DNA from: Chara braunii
Lineage: Eukaryota; Streptophyta; Charophyceae; Charales; Characeae
DNA: 29,527 bases
Assembly: GCA_003427395.1 (NCBI GenBank)
Contig: BFEA01000315.1
Span: forward strand, 1,422,813-1,452,339
Direction: 5' to 3'
A program made the translations under genes and the position numbers. Below, in pieces: positions 7,381 through 17,110 of this stretch; within the stretch, counting starts at the first letter, position 1, and the number at the start of each line of letters is the position of its first letter. The notes under the pieces are model-generated. The model saw nothing but the letters and a program-made list of their open reading frames with translations. It was not told the DNA's origin and made no database searches.

Positions 7381-7522
7381 GATACTGCGTAGGAGTGCTG
7401 GGAGAGGGAAAGAGCCTCTTCGCCCTGAACCAGGCGCCTGATGTCTGCTACTCCAATCTAGCTCTTCATCTTCTCCCAATCTCCGACTGCAAATCTCTAC
7501 ATAACTCAAACCTCCCCGGGAT

Positions 7523-8165
7523 TCAGTCTGCGCCGTCAGTTCCATACCATTGCAGGTCCACCATTGCTAACTGGTGGGGAGGGAAGGGATCGGGGAATTC
7601 TGTGGGTGGTCGCATCGGGAACTCCTGGCTCACCACTGTCCAATCCTTAAAACAAATATTGTCGTCCTTGCTAAACTCTCCCTGGTGGTCACCCTGATCA
7701 CCTTGGGCAGGCCTGCCTTCCCATCTGACAGAGGCAATCCAACCCCCATTCTCACTGCCTAACCAGTCCCTCGAGAATTGCTGGATTGTTTGCTCTATAT
7801 CCTTGGCTGAGTGGAGCAAATTCAATTGACTCTTCATTCGTTGCCATTGTATCATTAGTTCTTGTTGGACGTTACGGTATTGTTTTATAAATTATGTCAC
7901 CTCTCCCTCCACTGTGTGGGCTCCCTCTATCGCATGTATACAGCGTTTCCTCCAGAGGGCCCACATGACAGCTCTCCTTCCTATTTTAAACATGTTGCTT
8001 TCAAAAGTGCTGTCCGTGGGGGAGGACCATGTCTCGCATAGTATAGCTTTCCAGTCCCCGGGCCATTTTGACCCACTGGCCAGACGGGACCAGATTCTGT
8101 CCCACCATCGCCATGTGAGGACCGCCCACGGACATTGCATGAATATGTGTTCTATTGTTTTCGGA
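7523..8165 (-). pseudogene. LINE copy C: ORF2 C-terminal portion
   Basis: One reading frame runs from about 8165 to 7523, about 213 codons, with a single in-frame TAA at 7892-7894. It begins with TIEHIFMQCPWAV, the H-x4-C half of the zf-RVT zinc site; the preceding C-x2-C half is lost where the sequence becomes a G run near 8177-8186. The Trp-rich TWRWWDRIW and GRRAVMWALWRKRCIHA match the equivalent positions of copy A. The remainder is a hydrophilic, Gln/Trp-rich tail that I do not recognise elsewhere in this window, so copy C is probably a different subfamily. Truncated and dead. Confidence 0.75.
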
Positions 8166-8692
8166 ATCCTGCGGGAGGGGGGGGGGTCCAGCGTGGAGAT
8201 GTGGGCGCAGCGCTGCCGGGAGCGCTGCGCCCCGCTTGAATCGAAACAGCGCGTCTGACGAGGCGCTTTCCCACGGGTGAGGAGCGGCGCGGCGCGGCGC
8301 GAAGCAACGGTGCTGGGAGCTGGCGCGACGAGAAGCGAAGCGATGGTGCTAGGAGCTTCTTATTGGGCGCGTTAGCAGGGCATGGAGCTGGCGAGTGTGG
8401 TGGTTGCAGTGAGTGATAAGGGAGCATGGGCGTGTGGTAGGGGGAGGTGGTGGTGTGATGATGGGCGAGGTACACACGATGAGGAGTAGCGAGTGTGCAA
8501 GCGGGAGAGAACGGTGCTGCCAGGTGCGACGATGAATCACGCGACAAGGGAGTTTGGGGGGTTTTCGGCGCACGCTCTACATCCGACTAAAGAACGGGTC
8601 GACGATATGGAACTCGGCCAGCGGCGAGATGCTCGACTTCAGCGTGGATGAGCAGAGGTCTGTTGGTGCACGAGGGCTCTAGAGTCTTCGAT
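8166..8692. other. GC-rich unassigned stretch
   Basis: No gene recognised. It contains a short (GCGGC)n tract at about 8284-8300 and a ~37-bp imperfect duplication (GCGAAGCAACGGTGCTGGGA near 8299, GCGAAGCGATGGTGCTAGGA near 8335). Open frames here are low complexity. Confidence 0.4.
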
Positions 8693-9355
8693 CAGGGATG
8701 GTGCTTTCGAGCGTTCACACGGCTGACCAGGAGCGTTCAGACGGTTTTTTTTTTTTTTCTCGCCGGATATGGTGGCCGCTTTTCTTCCGACCTGCGTTTT
8801 CATATGCCATGCCACTGGTGGGATGCATCAAGCACGTGGATGGAGGAGTGATGCTCCGATTGGTTCTTATTCCATTGCGAACGAGGTCTCCATAGCAATG
8901 ATGGGGGGTTGCTCTACTCATCGTGGCGAGCAGGGATGGTGCTTTCGTGCGTTCACACGGCTGAACAAGAGCGCTTAGATGACTTTTTTTCTCTCGCCGG
9001 ATATGGTGGCCGCTTTTCTTCCGACCTGCGTTCTCATATGCCATGCTACTGGTGGGATGCATCAAGCACGTGGATGGAGGAGTGGTGCTCCGATTGGTTC
9101 TTCCTCCATTGCGAACGAGGTCTCCATAGCAATGATGGGGGGTTGCTCTACTCATCGTGGCGAGCAGGGGTGGTGCTTTCGTGCGTTCACACGGCTGAAC
9201 AGGAGCGCTTAGATGGTTTTTTTTCTCTCGACGGATATGGTGGCCGCTTTTCTTCCGACCTGCGTTTTCATATGCCGTGCTACTGGTGGGATGCATCAAG
9301 CACGTGGATGGAGGAGTGGTGCTCCGATTGGTTCTTCCTCCATTGCGAACGAGGT
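8693..9355. repeat. 234-bp tandem repeat, 2.8 units
   Basis: Units start at 8693, 8931 and 9165 with CAGGG(A/G)TGGTGCTTTCG. The first is 238 bp because of a longer T run, the second is 234 bp, and the third stops at 9355. Copies are about 95% identical. As 234 is a multiple of three, the array stays open in several frames: plus-strand frames repeat SSDLRFHMPC(Y/H)WWDASS, and the minus strand has a 194-codon frame made of a repeated 78-residue block. Neither looks like a known protein, and the same period is open on both strands, so I regard the frames as a by-product of a satellite-like repeat. Confidence 0.9.
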
Positions 9356-9928
9356 TGCTGAGACGACGTGTGGGGTGAAACCTTTCCCCCTTCCTCGACC
9401 ATGGTAAGTATACGGTAAGTTTATGGTGGCTTGGACCCCCTGTGGCGACTCGTCAACGGGTTTGGCGAGGGGGAGCCACACTGTTCTCGATTCTTGGGAA
9501 TTAAGGATGGTCGATCATGCCTGTTGGTGCTAGTGTTTTCTTTGTGCTACGAAGTGCTACGAGGTGTTAAGAAGCTAGCAGAGGGAGGAAGGGAATCCTT
9601 CCTTCCCCACAGGTGCAGGGGTAGGGTCTGAAGGGAGGTGGCAGCAAGCGGTGGTTGAGAAAGTAGGGATGGGGGATTGATTGCTTTGAATTATGATCCA
9701 CGCGTAGTCTAGATGCATCCCCTGCAAGCCTGATCTGCTTGTTTTCCCTTTCTCTTAGTTGGTCTGCCTTCTTTTGCGATCCTTTTGGGTGTGTCATGGC
9801 TTCTTGTCCAACGATAGATTCCCCGGATCGGATTCCAAATCATGATATTGTAATTTCTGATTTTTGTCCTAAAAAAATTCCTCCTAAACAGATGTCTCAA
9901 TAGACTTTCGGTTGCCTTCTTGAAATTG
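9356..9928. other. Unassigned stretch
   Basis: No gene or RNA recognised. There is a short palindromic patch, CCATGGTAAGTATACGGTAA, at about 9400. Confidence 0.3.
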
Positions 9929-10056
9929 ATCTCAATCTTGTTTCCAAACAATACTCGAATAATACCGGTTTGAAGAAATTTTCTTGAAAATGATCTCAAT
10001 CTTGTTTCCAAATAATACTCGAATATACCGGCTTGAAGAAATTTCCTGCGGAATAT
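9929..10056. repeat. 64-bp tandem duplication
   Basis: GATCTCAATCTTGTTTCCAA at about 9929 is repeated at about 9993; both copies continue with AATACTCGAATA, TACCGG and TTGAAGAAATTT. Confidence 0.85.
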
Positions 10057-10813
10057 CCTACAAAATTTCTGATCCGTTTTAATCATGAGTCTGGTTTCGG
10101 ATATCTCCGAAGATTAAAAGTTTCATAATTAGGGGTCGATTGATTCCTAAGCCATCCTTCAAAATTCCATCTCCAATAGTTTCTTAAAATTTTGTTTCTG
10201 ATATTTGATTTCTGATTGCAAATTCCGGGATCCTTTTCCAAAATTTCTTTTGCTTTACTTCGTTTCATCGAACTGATTCTGCTAGTCTTGAATTACTTAG
10301 TCTCACAAGCTTCCAAGAAAAACGTCATTTCTTGAAATATTCTCTTATAAAACCTCCTATAAAACCTTCTAAAAAACTTCTCGAAATAATTTCCTACAAA
10401 GCTTCTAAAGAATTTTTGAAATTTTTAAATAAATTCCTATGGAAGCTCTATAAAATTTTTAACTCTGGAGATCTCAGCTAATTCTAAGTTTGATCAAAGG
10501 CTGTAGACTCTCATGGGGTGGTTCTGTTGAGTCGGGGGATCTGTCCAAAAAGGGGGGCAAAGGGCACGAGATGACTCTTTGTGAGGACGGAGAGAGGGGT
10601 GTATCGGGGCTGTCTGAGAGGTACCAGCTAGGGAAACCGTCATTAGATGTGATTGGTGTCGGGCAGCTTTGGCTGTCGGATGGGTACCGGCTGATGAGGG
10701 TTTACTTTAGTGCGATTGGCCTTAGGCGGTGCTGGTTCACCCCCTCGATGACGGAAACTGGAATTTCCGAGGAGGCAGGAGATTGCAGGATGAGGATCGT
10801 GTTTGGGTCTCGC
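10057..10813. other. Unassigned AT-rich then G-rich stretch
   Basis: 10057-10490 is AT-rich with repeated CCTATAAAACCTTCTA-like words; 10490-10813 becomes G-rich. A plus-strand frame of 108 codons (10490-10816) has no recognisable motif. Confidence 0.3.
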
Positions 10814-11810
10814 TGAGGACATGGTCGGTCGAACTCTTTACTAGGACGGAGTTGGGGGGGTGAAGGAGGTGAGTGTAGGTTCTGTTGGGTTATGCTGAGG
10901 ATACGGTCCTTCAAACCCTTTGCTAGGATGGAGTTGGGGAGGGTGATCCGGGACCTCCCCTTCGATGACAAAGACAGAATTGGTGCACTTGTCGACTTTC
11001 CGGGACCTCCCCTTCAATGACGAAGACATAACTGTGGTATGTAGAAGGTGGGGTGTCACGCGTCCTAATAGTGAGAGGGTTAGCTAGTAGGATGGGAATA
11101 GAGCACAACAGCAGCAGAGATGGTGGCTCGGCTGCAGTAAGTCTTGCTGGAGGAGGGACAAGGGGATTGATTGGGGGACCTGTTTAAACCATGAAGACTG
11201 TTGTAGACACGTCTGAAGTCATTCCAATATCTCAGATTCAAAGCCGGGTAATGGCCCCGGTACTTTTAACTTTCAAAAATTATCAAACAAGGGGGTAGTC
11301 TGTTCTGTTTTTAAATTGTTTTCTGGATCCTTGGGTTTTCTGACAATCTCTTCTAGGTAGCTCCAAGTTGTAATACTCGGTGACCTAAGGCTGTTCGACG
11401 CCAAAACGATGCTGGCCGGTAGAGAGATCTGGGGGCGCTTTAGGGGGGCATCCCACGGGACAACTAAGGGTTGCTGCTGAGACAACGCTGGCCGGAGCTG
11501 GGGTGAGTTGCGTTGCCCTATAACCCAGCAGGATAGGGGGTGTGAGGCCTGGAAGCTCGGCAGGGATTATGACAGTGTTGGAGATCCTTGGAAGGATCTG
11601 TTAGGGATTTTGCAGGATTGGGGGCTTTTTTANAAATTTTGCAGTCTATTCCCGTGCCTTTGTCTGAGTAACGGGAAGGGAAGGGATCGAGAGAGAAAGG
11701 TATCACGCGTCCTGTTAGCGAAGGGGCTAGCTGGTAGGACAGAGATAGGGCAGAGCAGCAGTAGAGATGGTGGCTTTGTTGCAGTAAGTCTTGCTGGAGT
11801 GGGGTGAGGA
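10814..11810. repeat. Cluster of short dispersed duplications
   Basis: Three duplicated blocks: CTGAGGACATGGTCGGTC... (about 10814-10860) resembles 10892-10940; CGGGACCTCCCCTTC(G/A)ATGAC occurs near 10948 and 11001; and a ~100-bp block (about 11054-11155, containing TCACGCGTCCTAATAG and GCAGTAAGTCTTGCTGGAG) recurs at about 11702-11800. No coding content recognised. The two 100-bp copies are 650 bp apart in direct orientation; they could be LTR-like or remnants of a longer tandem repeat. Confidence 0.65.
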
Positions 11811-11983
11811 GGACTGTTGGTGGATTCCCGAGTCTCTTCTGCTTTTTGTTTATCTTTGTAGTCCCTTACACAAAAGCTCTGAAGTAGCTCTAAAATTCTT
11901 TCAATTCTTTTAATTGGACTTTTTCAATGCACCATTAGTTTCATTGTCATGGAATTTTCTTATGGTTTTTCTGAACATACTCA

Positions 11984-12009
11984 TGGGACGCTGGGCCCGG
12001 TTCCCAGCT
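11984..12009 (+). repeat. LINE 3'-UTR hairpin word, copy 8
   Basis: Stem GCTGGG/CCCAGC: compared with the reference, both partners of the closing pair have changed (A-U to G-C), keeping the helix. Confidence 0.85.
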
Positions 12010-12041
12010 TGTGCTGATTCGAGAGGATATGGTTGTATCTA

Positions 12042-12067
12042 TGGGACGCTGGACCCGGTTTCCAGCA
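12042..12067 (+). repeat. LINE 3'-UTR hairpin word, copy 9
   Basis: Reference form GCTGGACCCGGTTTCCAGC, immediately before the n gap. Confidence 0.85.
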
Positions 12068-12518
12068 GNNNNNNNNCGGGGTTGCATGTTCCATGCATGC
12101 AATGTGCAGTACTTATGATGACGGGGGACGACGGGCGAGAGGGGGGCGGGAGGAGGGTGGGGTGAGGGGTTTGATTGGAAACAATGCAACGTTCCTGGTA
12201 CCTGGAAATGCTTTCGCATTCTAAGGGGAATCCCTTTTTCAGATTTGAGTTTCCTTCGCTCACAATGTTGTATGCCAAACCCAGTTCATTCCGCATTTCT
12301 CTTGTTGTTATGTTGAAGGGAACTGCTATTGCATGGGTTTGCAACACAGTTGTTTTGTATATTATAAATTATATTTTTTTGTTTTTTGTTTTTAGGAAAG
12401 GAAGGCGGAAGGATGGATTGGACGTTCGATACGCAAGAAACATGATGCATAACTTTGTTGCCACAAAAATTCAACAGACAACGAGAGATGAGACCTTACC
12501 CGCCGTGCATGAGTTTTC

Positions 12519-12554
<36 letters not shown>

Positions 12555-12568
12555 AATCCTTCGGGAGA

Positions 12569-12975
12569 GGAAGGCAGTGTAACACGTTTTGCACCAAGGT
12601 AACGCCTGTCCTCTCTGTTCCAGATAGGTACGGTCTATCAACTAGTCATTGGTGGGTAAGCAGCGATGTTCTATTTGCCACTGCAGAGAGGCTATCTTTG
12701 CTGGCCTGGCTCCGGTGGCAGTGAACCAACAGATAGGACGGATCACTTCGGTTCCTACATTTAATTGTGATCTCCATCTTTCCTTTACCCGTTCCTTTAT
12801 ATTTACTTTGGGGCGCAGTAGGTGGTATGTTGCTTTTACTGTCAGATTTTGCAGCTTTGTCTTTCCCCGGGATCTGCTTTTCCTTGGGTGTGACCACTGC
12901 CATTCCTCGGGGTCTAAGGGGAGCTCGACCAATGGGGTGTTTGGCTGATATGCAGTCCATATGTCCTTGTCCCAT
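12569..12975 (-). pseudogene. LINE copy E: zf-RVT N-terminal part
   Basis: On the minus strand one frame contains WQIEHRCLPTND, then an in-frame TAG, then LIDRTYLEQRG and PWCKTC. This is the core of a zf-RVT domain (the linker with an LP-T-D motif followed by the first C-x2-C). Upstream in the same frame is VKATYHLLRP, the usual start of the module. The TAG lies where the family normally has Trp after ND. The frame runs leftwards into the poly(A) of copy D, which cuts the domain before its His/Cys half. Another frame over the same bases (to 12975) has no motif and is probably a shadow. Confidence 0.7.
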
Positions 12976-13166
12976 AATACACGGATCCTTTTTAGTTCCT
13001 TATTTAAACCATCTTGTCATGTCCGGGGAGTATCGGGTAAGGATATTATCCTTTCGTATGTGAAAAAGGTTAATCATAGTTTTGTCCGATCGCACATCAG
13101 GATCATAGTCTATTACCTTCCTCTCAATTTTTTCAACCAAAACTTCCCAAACGGCCTAATGCACCC

Positions 13167-13224
13167 TAGGGTCATAAAGTTGTCTTCCCTGTGTCCCACG
13201 ACGTAGGGTCATAAAGTTGTCTTC
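13167..13224. repeat. 21-bp direct repeat
   Basis: The 21-bp word at 13167-13187 (TAGGGTCATAAAG then TTGTCTTC) is repeated exactly at 13204-13224, 37 bp apart. It lies about 45 bp outside the poly(A) end of LINE copy F. Confidence 0.85.
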
Positions 13225-13267
13225 TACTATGAGTAGGTCCTGGGTTGTTTTAAGAATGCAACCAATC

Positions 13268-13560
13268 TTTTTTTTTTTTTTTTTTTTTTTTTTTGCAAGG
13301 CCCTTATACAAGGCCTCTCTCCTGGTGGTGGTAAGAGAACCACCGGGATTGAGGCTTTGCCTGGCGGGTCGCTCCGTCTATTTGTGGGGAGCCTCACCTG
13401 CTGGGAACCGGGCCCAGCGTCCCATGAATACATTTGTACAAAACAGTACATCCTTGAGGAGGACTGCTAAATTCAAACCTCCTTTTGCTGAAATTGACAG
13501 CCAACCAATATTTCTAGGCCATGTCTGTGAAAACCAATATCGATTTTTCCTAGCTTGTCT
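13268..13560 (-). mobile_element. LINE copy F 3' UTR and poly(A) tail
   Basis: On plus the element ends in 27 T (13268-13294), i.e. a poly(A) tail of the minus-strand element. Just inside lies a hairpin GGCCTTG..CAAGGGCC (13295-13317), shared with the SINE-like dimer at 5019-5335. Further in are GGTGGTGGTAAGAG and CTCCGTCTATTTGTG, shared with copy C, and one hairpin word at 13399-13424. Confidence 0.85.
13399..13424 (-). repeat. LINE 3'-UTR hairpin word, copy 10
   Basis: Minus-strand stem GCTGGG/CCCAGC, the same paired A-U to G-C change as copy 8, in an element of opposite orientation. Confidence 0.85.
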
Positions 13561-13584
13561 TTAAAAAAAAAAAAAAGCCTGTCT
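13552..13584 (+). mobile_element. Possible poly(A)-only insertion within LINE copy F
   Basis: AGCTTGTCT (13552-13560) and AGCCTGTCT (13576-13584), 8 of 9 bases equal, flank TT and a run of A. It interrupts the end of the LINE copy F coding region. Less certain than the three cases with exact duplications. Confidence 0.4.
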
Positions 13585-15540
13585 GCGGGTTGCCTGCCAG
13601 TCCACACGTATTGCTTGCCTTATCAGAGTTTTAATCAGGGCAGCCTGGTTTTGGAAGGACAGAGTTTCCTTGTTTGAAAGTTGCTTGATTGTGGGTCTTC
13701 CATAGTGTTTTTTTTTGTTTTTTGTTTTTTTTTTCCCACAGTGCTTCCCTAATCGCCCCCCGGCAAGATAATGCCACATGGGCCCAGCCTGTTTGGAAGT
13801 CCACTGAGCTCCATCATTGCTTTGTCCGTATGGTGGCCACTCTTGCCTCCATTGGAAACTTCCATCTGCGACAGCCTTCCACCGTTCTCTCCACCACTCC
13901 CAGACCTGGATAGAGTAGGGATAGAACAGCCAAATATTTATGAGTGGACGTTTCCCAGCCCCATTTACATCGGGCACATTGCTTGGTAATGTCCATACCT
14001 CTAGACGCCAACCAGGTTGCTGAAGGTGTTACCAGTAGCAGTTGAAGCCACATCATGCTGGCCTATTTCTGTGAGCTCAACCATTTCAGTGTCTTCCAAA
14101 GCCCAAAGAAATCCATATTTCCAAGCATAAAGCCTGATTCTTTGGCTAGGCGCTCTGTTGCAGTCCTCACCGGCTGTTTCTTAACTTTTGCCCTTAAGAC
14201 CTGGACTCCAATTTAGGGTTTATACATTACTACCGGTGTCTGTTTACCGAGCTGGGGGCCGTCTTGCCAGCCATACAGTAATGGTTCTATATGGACATTC
14301 GAGGCGTCTTTTTTTTTTTTTTTTTTTACACTCCTGCCTGTGTGAGATAGGCGACTTCTTGCTTTGCAGAGATCTTGCGGAGGACCCGACATTCTACGAG
14401 ATCCCCCGTTGAAGGAATTGTCTTCTCCTCCCCTTTACTGAGAAGTTGGGTGAGAAACCCCCAAGGGGTCGCCCAACTTCCACCTCCATCTTTGCACTTT
14501 TATTCCAACAGGCAGATCAGGGTCCATTACCCTCAATACAAACTGACTGTCCAACGGGTCCGGCAGCCACGTCCCAGAACCATGTTCCACAGACCGAGGC
14601 AGTAGGGCCGTCCAGTAGGATGGGATGGCATTTAGCAGAGTACCGTAATTAATTTCAATATTACGCACACAGACTATTGAGTTTCCTTCAAGTTTTAAGT
14701 TTGTCGAGCGGGATCCATGTCTCGTGCTCCTCATCCCACATATCTTTAATCTGTACAATCCCCTTTTCAACCCAGACTTTGTCAAAAGAACCTGCGCTAC
14801 CATCTGCTTTAAAGGAAGAATTGTCCAAGTTAACATATGGATTTTCAAACACTATCTGGTTTAATACTTCCCTTCGTGCGTCGGGTGGTCAAAGGACCTC
14901 ACGAAAAAGCCTGTGCCAGGCATACTCTTGATATTCCGCCACAGTTTCGACTTTGGGGCCCGGGTTTCTTTGCAGTAGTAGTATACGGAGGAATCAAAAA
15001 AACAAAGCCAAACATTTGCAGGTCTAGATAAGTCCCACTCTTTGGTGAGGATGTATTTTGCCAACCGAGTCCAAAGTTTGGACCGAAGACCAAAAGCTGT
15101 CGAGATTACCCATTTGCAGAGAAATGCTAGGTTCTTTCGAACGGGCCCAAGAGACCCAAACCTCCCTGAGTCCTTGCTACTGCCACTGTTTCCCAGGCCA
15201 CTTTCCAAATAAATTCTGGTTGGATTTCCGCTGCCGGTTTTCGTAGGTATCAGGCCGCGTCCTTCTTGATCCGAGTGTATGCCTCTTCACCCAGTAAATG
15301 AACCGAGAGAGGGAACCATAATATTGAGAATGCAGCCGAAGACAATACCAAAGCAGGACCAAACAGGGAAAGTTTAAAACTTCGTGCCCCACTTGTGATT
15401 CTTGCCGCCACCTTGTCTGCCAAGATTGTGTCTTGGACCTTGGAGCAGTCCGACAGGGAGACTCGAACGCCTAGAAACCGATCCGATGAGGAATCCATTT
15501 GAGTCCCCAGTCTACACTCAGTTCCCGGGGGTAAGGAAGG
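13561..15540 (-). pseudogene. LINE copy F: RT C-terminal and zf-RVT region
   Basis: Several minus-strand frames together encode the part after the RT palm. Around 15250-15498 the segment FLGVRVSLS ... LADKVAARITSGARSFKLSL is the usual RT-thumb/connection signature of plant LINEs (a conserved LG, then K-R-W/F-LS). At about 15,020-15,080 is LAKYILTKEWDLSRPANVW, shared with copy B. At 13814-14056 is QCARCKWGWETSTH, the zf-RVT C-x2-C...H part, matching copy A, and SKQAGPMWHYLAGGRLGKHC corresponds to the GWGYVA stretch of copies A and B. A T run at 14309-14327 interrupts the coding sequence, flanked by AGGCGTCTT and AGGCGACTT, a possible further tail insertion. Many frameshifts and stops: dead. 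Confidence 0.85.
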
Positions 15541-16382
15541 AAGTACTTAGATTTATCCTAATTTAATAATTTATGGAAGGTTCAGACAGTTCACAACATG
15601 TATCTACTACCTCCCTAAGTTCATGCAGGGCTGAAGCGTTATTGATTCACACACCACAGTGAGGTCATCTGCAATCGCCCCCGCCCTTCCATTCAAGATT
15701 TGGGGGCCAGCTTTAGACCCAAGATATTCGTATTATTCCTAATATTATATAGGATAATTTCTAATTGGAGAACGAATAGCATCGGGGCAAGAGGACAGCC
15801 TTGTCTTAACAAACGTGTTAGCTTGAACTCTTCTGACAATCTATCATTCACCACTACTAATGAGGATGTCTGTTCATAACTTGCGCTTACCCAAGTCCCA
15901 AAACCCAGGTCAAATCCCATCTTCTTTAGGGAGGTGTGGACAAAACTTCACCCCGCTTTATCACAAGCCTTCTCCATATCCAGGAGAAGGATTACGACAT
16001 CCCTTTTCCTTTTCCCAATAATGTCTAGTGCCTGAATAGTTGAAGCTATATTCTGAAAAATAGATCGCCCTTTCACAAAGGCACCCTGTTCCGAACCAAT
16101 GAGGGCGGGGAGGAGCTTGGCCAAAGGCAAAGTCAATGTTTTAGCAAAAATTTTATAAGTAACATTGAGTACTGAGATAGGTCTCCAGTTGTGGGCATCC
16201 CTCTTCTCTCCCTTTTTATACATGAGGGAGATCGTTCCTTGGGTAAAGCCCACTGGTAGGCGGCCTGTCCTGAGGGACTGGTTATATATATCACATAAAA
16301 AAGGAGCGAAGCCCCCCCAGGAGGCCAAAAAAAGTTTTATGGGGAGCCCATCCAAACCCGGGCATTTTTCTTTTGTCATTCC
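15541..16382 (-). pseudogene. LINE copy F: reverse transcriptase domain
   Basis: The catalytic core of an L1-like LINE RT. In order: KCPGLDGLPIKLF (finger), ISLMYKKGEKRDAHNWRPIS, SEQGAFVKGRSI, motif A LLLDMEKACDKAG, motif B RQGCPLAPMLFVLQLE and motif C AIADDLTVV (15664-15675 encodes IADD). The frame is open from 16379 to an in-frame TGA at 15948-15950, exactly where the family has Trp (DKAG-W-SF), then open again to 15693; one frameshift precedes the IADD box. All three catalytic aspartates are still encoded. The enzyme would copy LINE RNA into DNA at a nicked target site. Confidence 0.9.
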
Positions 16383-17110
16383 TCAAGCCGCTCTAAGAAT
16401 TTATGATTCTTCCATGTGTCTATCCAATTCTAGAGCAGCCGACTGCGAAATAGATTTACCCATATAGTTCCAAAAGGAGGAATGCTCAGATAGTTCCACT
16501 GATGGCCCATCTGCCAGGCGCCGAGTGGAGACGATATCTCTGAAGTATTCTAGCGCATATTCGCACATCTAAGTCGTATCTCTTGCCATTGGGAGTGAGT
16601 TATCGAAGGGGTGGTCCAATTCCTTGATTAATTGTTTAGATTTGTGGAGCAACAGGTGGAATGTTAACTTCGTCATTCTATCGTAACCAACAATACCCCT
16701 AAGGTGGAGGAAATCGATCCACTCAGTTTGTTTCTTTATTTTTAGAGCCTCTAGTCGAGCCAAGGCATCTTTTCTGATTGTCGACTAGTGCCAATCCGAG
16801 AATGGGTTTTTGCCCATTTCTGATTTTACGTGAGCTATTAGCTTGACCGGGGATCTTTCTTCCTAGTTCCTTTTCGCGGCCTTCATTCCTAAGAAGGTGA
16901 TCAATGTCTGTCTCAGAATAGCAATTCCTGTGTTTGCCCACTGAAGGTGGTCAGCAAACAGATCTTTCACATCCTGCCATTTAATCATGTGAGTAGTGAT
17001 CCATTTTATAATACCGGGATTTTTTAGCAGGTTTGTGTTTAACCGAAACGGGAGGCGGTATCGTTCCACGGTTTCTTATGGAGGATGTCCAGGAGTACCG
17101 GATGATGATC
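16383..17110 (-). pseudogene. LINE copy F: endonuclease-RT linker
   Basis: Minus-strand frames at 16863-17069 (YRLPFRLNTNLLKNPGIIKW...), 16723-16941 and 16569-16763 (ALKIKKQTEWIDFLHLRG...) cover the linker between the endonuclease and the RT. The residues are those expected just after the SDH motif of plant LINEs (an FR-x-N-x-W-L-like segment), with frameshifts between them. No catalytic residues are known in this part. Confidence 0.6.

Larger units (their letters stand above)
6710..7522 (-). mobile_element. LINE copy C 3' UTR and poly(A) tail
   Basis: Minus-strand tail of copy C, ending in 30 T on plus (6710-6739), i.e. poly(A) of the element. Its last ~130 nt align with the 3' UTR of copy F: GGTGCTGGTAAGAG (from 6762) against GGTGGTGGTAAGAG (from 13324), and CTCCATCTATTGGTG against CTCCGTCTATTTGTG. 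It contains two hairpin words (6820-6845, 7355-7380) and a 60-bp tandem duplication (7221-7280 and 7281-7340). A smaller 26-bp tandem repeat of ATTGACTGTGCAG lies at 6927-6965. Confidence 0.75.
11811..12551 (+). mobile_element. LINE copy D: 3'-UTR remnant with poly(A)
   Basis: A plus-strand 3' UTR recognised by two hairpin words (11984-12009 and 12042-12067, 58 bp apart) and a 31-A tail at 12521-12551. An 8-base gap of n follows the second hairpin at 12069-12076. No ORF2 residues could be recognised upstream, so the left border is uncertain. The tail abuts LINE copy E on the opposite strand, which suggests that D inserted into E. Confidence 0.6.

Noticed and set aside
7237-7545. 102-codon minus-strand frame in the LINE copy C 3' UTR
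   Set aside because: It covers the 60-bp duplication and a hairpin word and shows no protein motif.
8715-9361. Long open frames on both strands within the 234-bp repeats
   Set aside because: Both strands are open with the same 78-codon period and no recognisable domain; explained by a repeat whose length is a multiple of three.
10685-10715. CTGATGA core of a hammerhead ribozyme (also the complement near 20066), sought because some Penelope-like elements carry them
   Set aside because: Neither is followed by a stem II and GAAA in the right place; no hammerhead core was found near the Penelope-like element.
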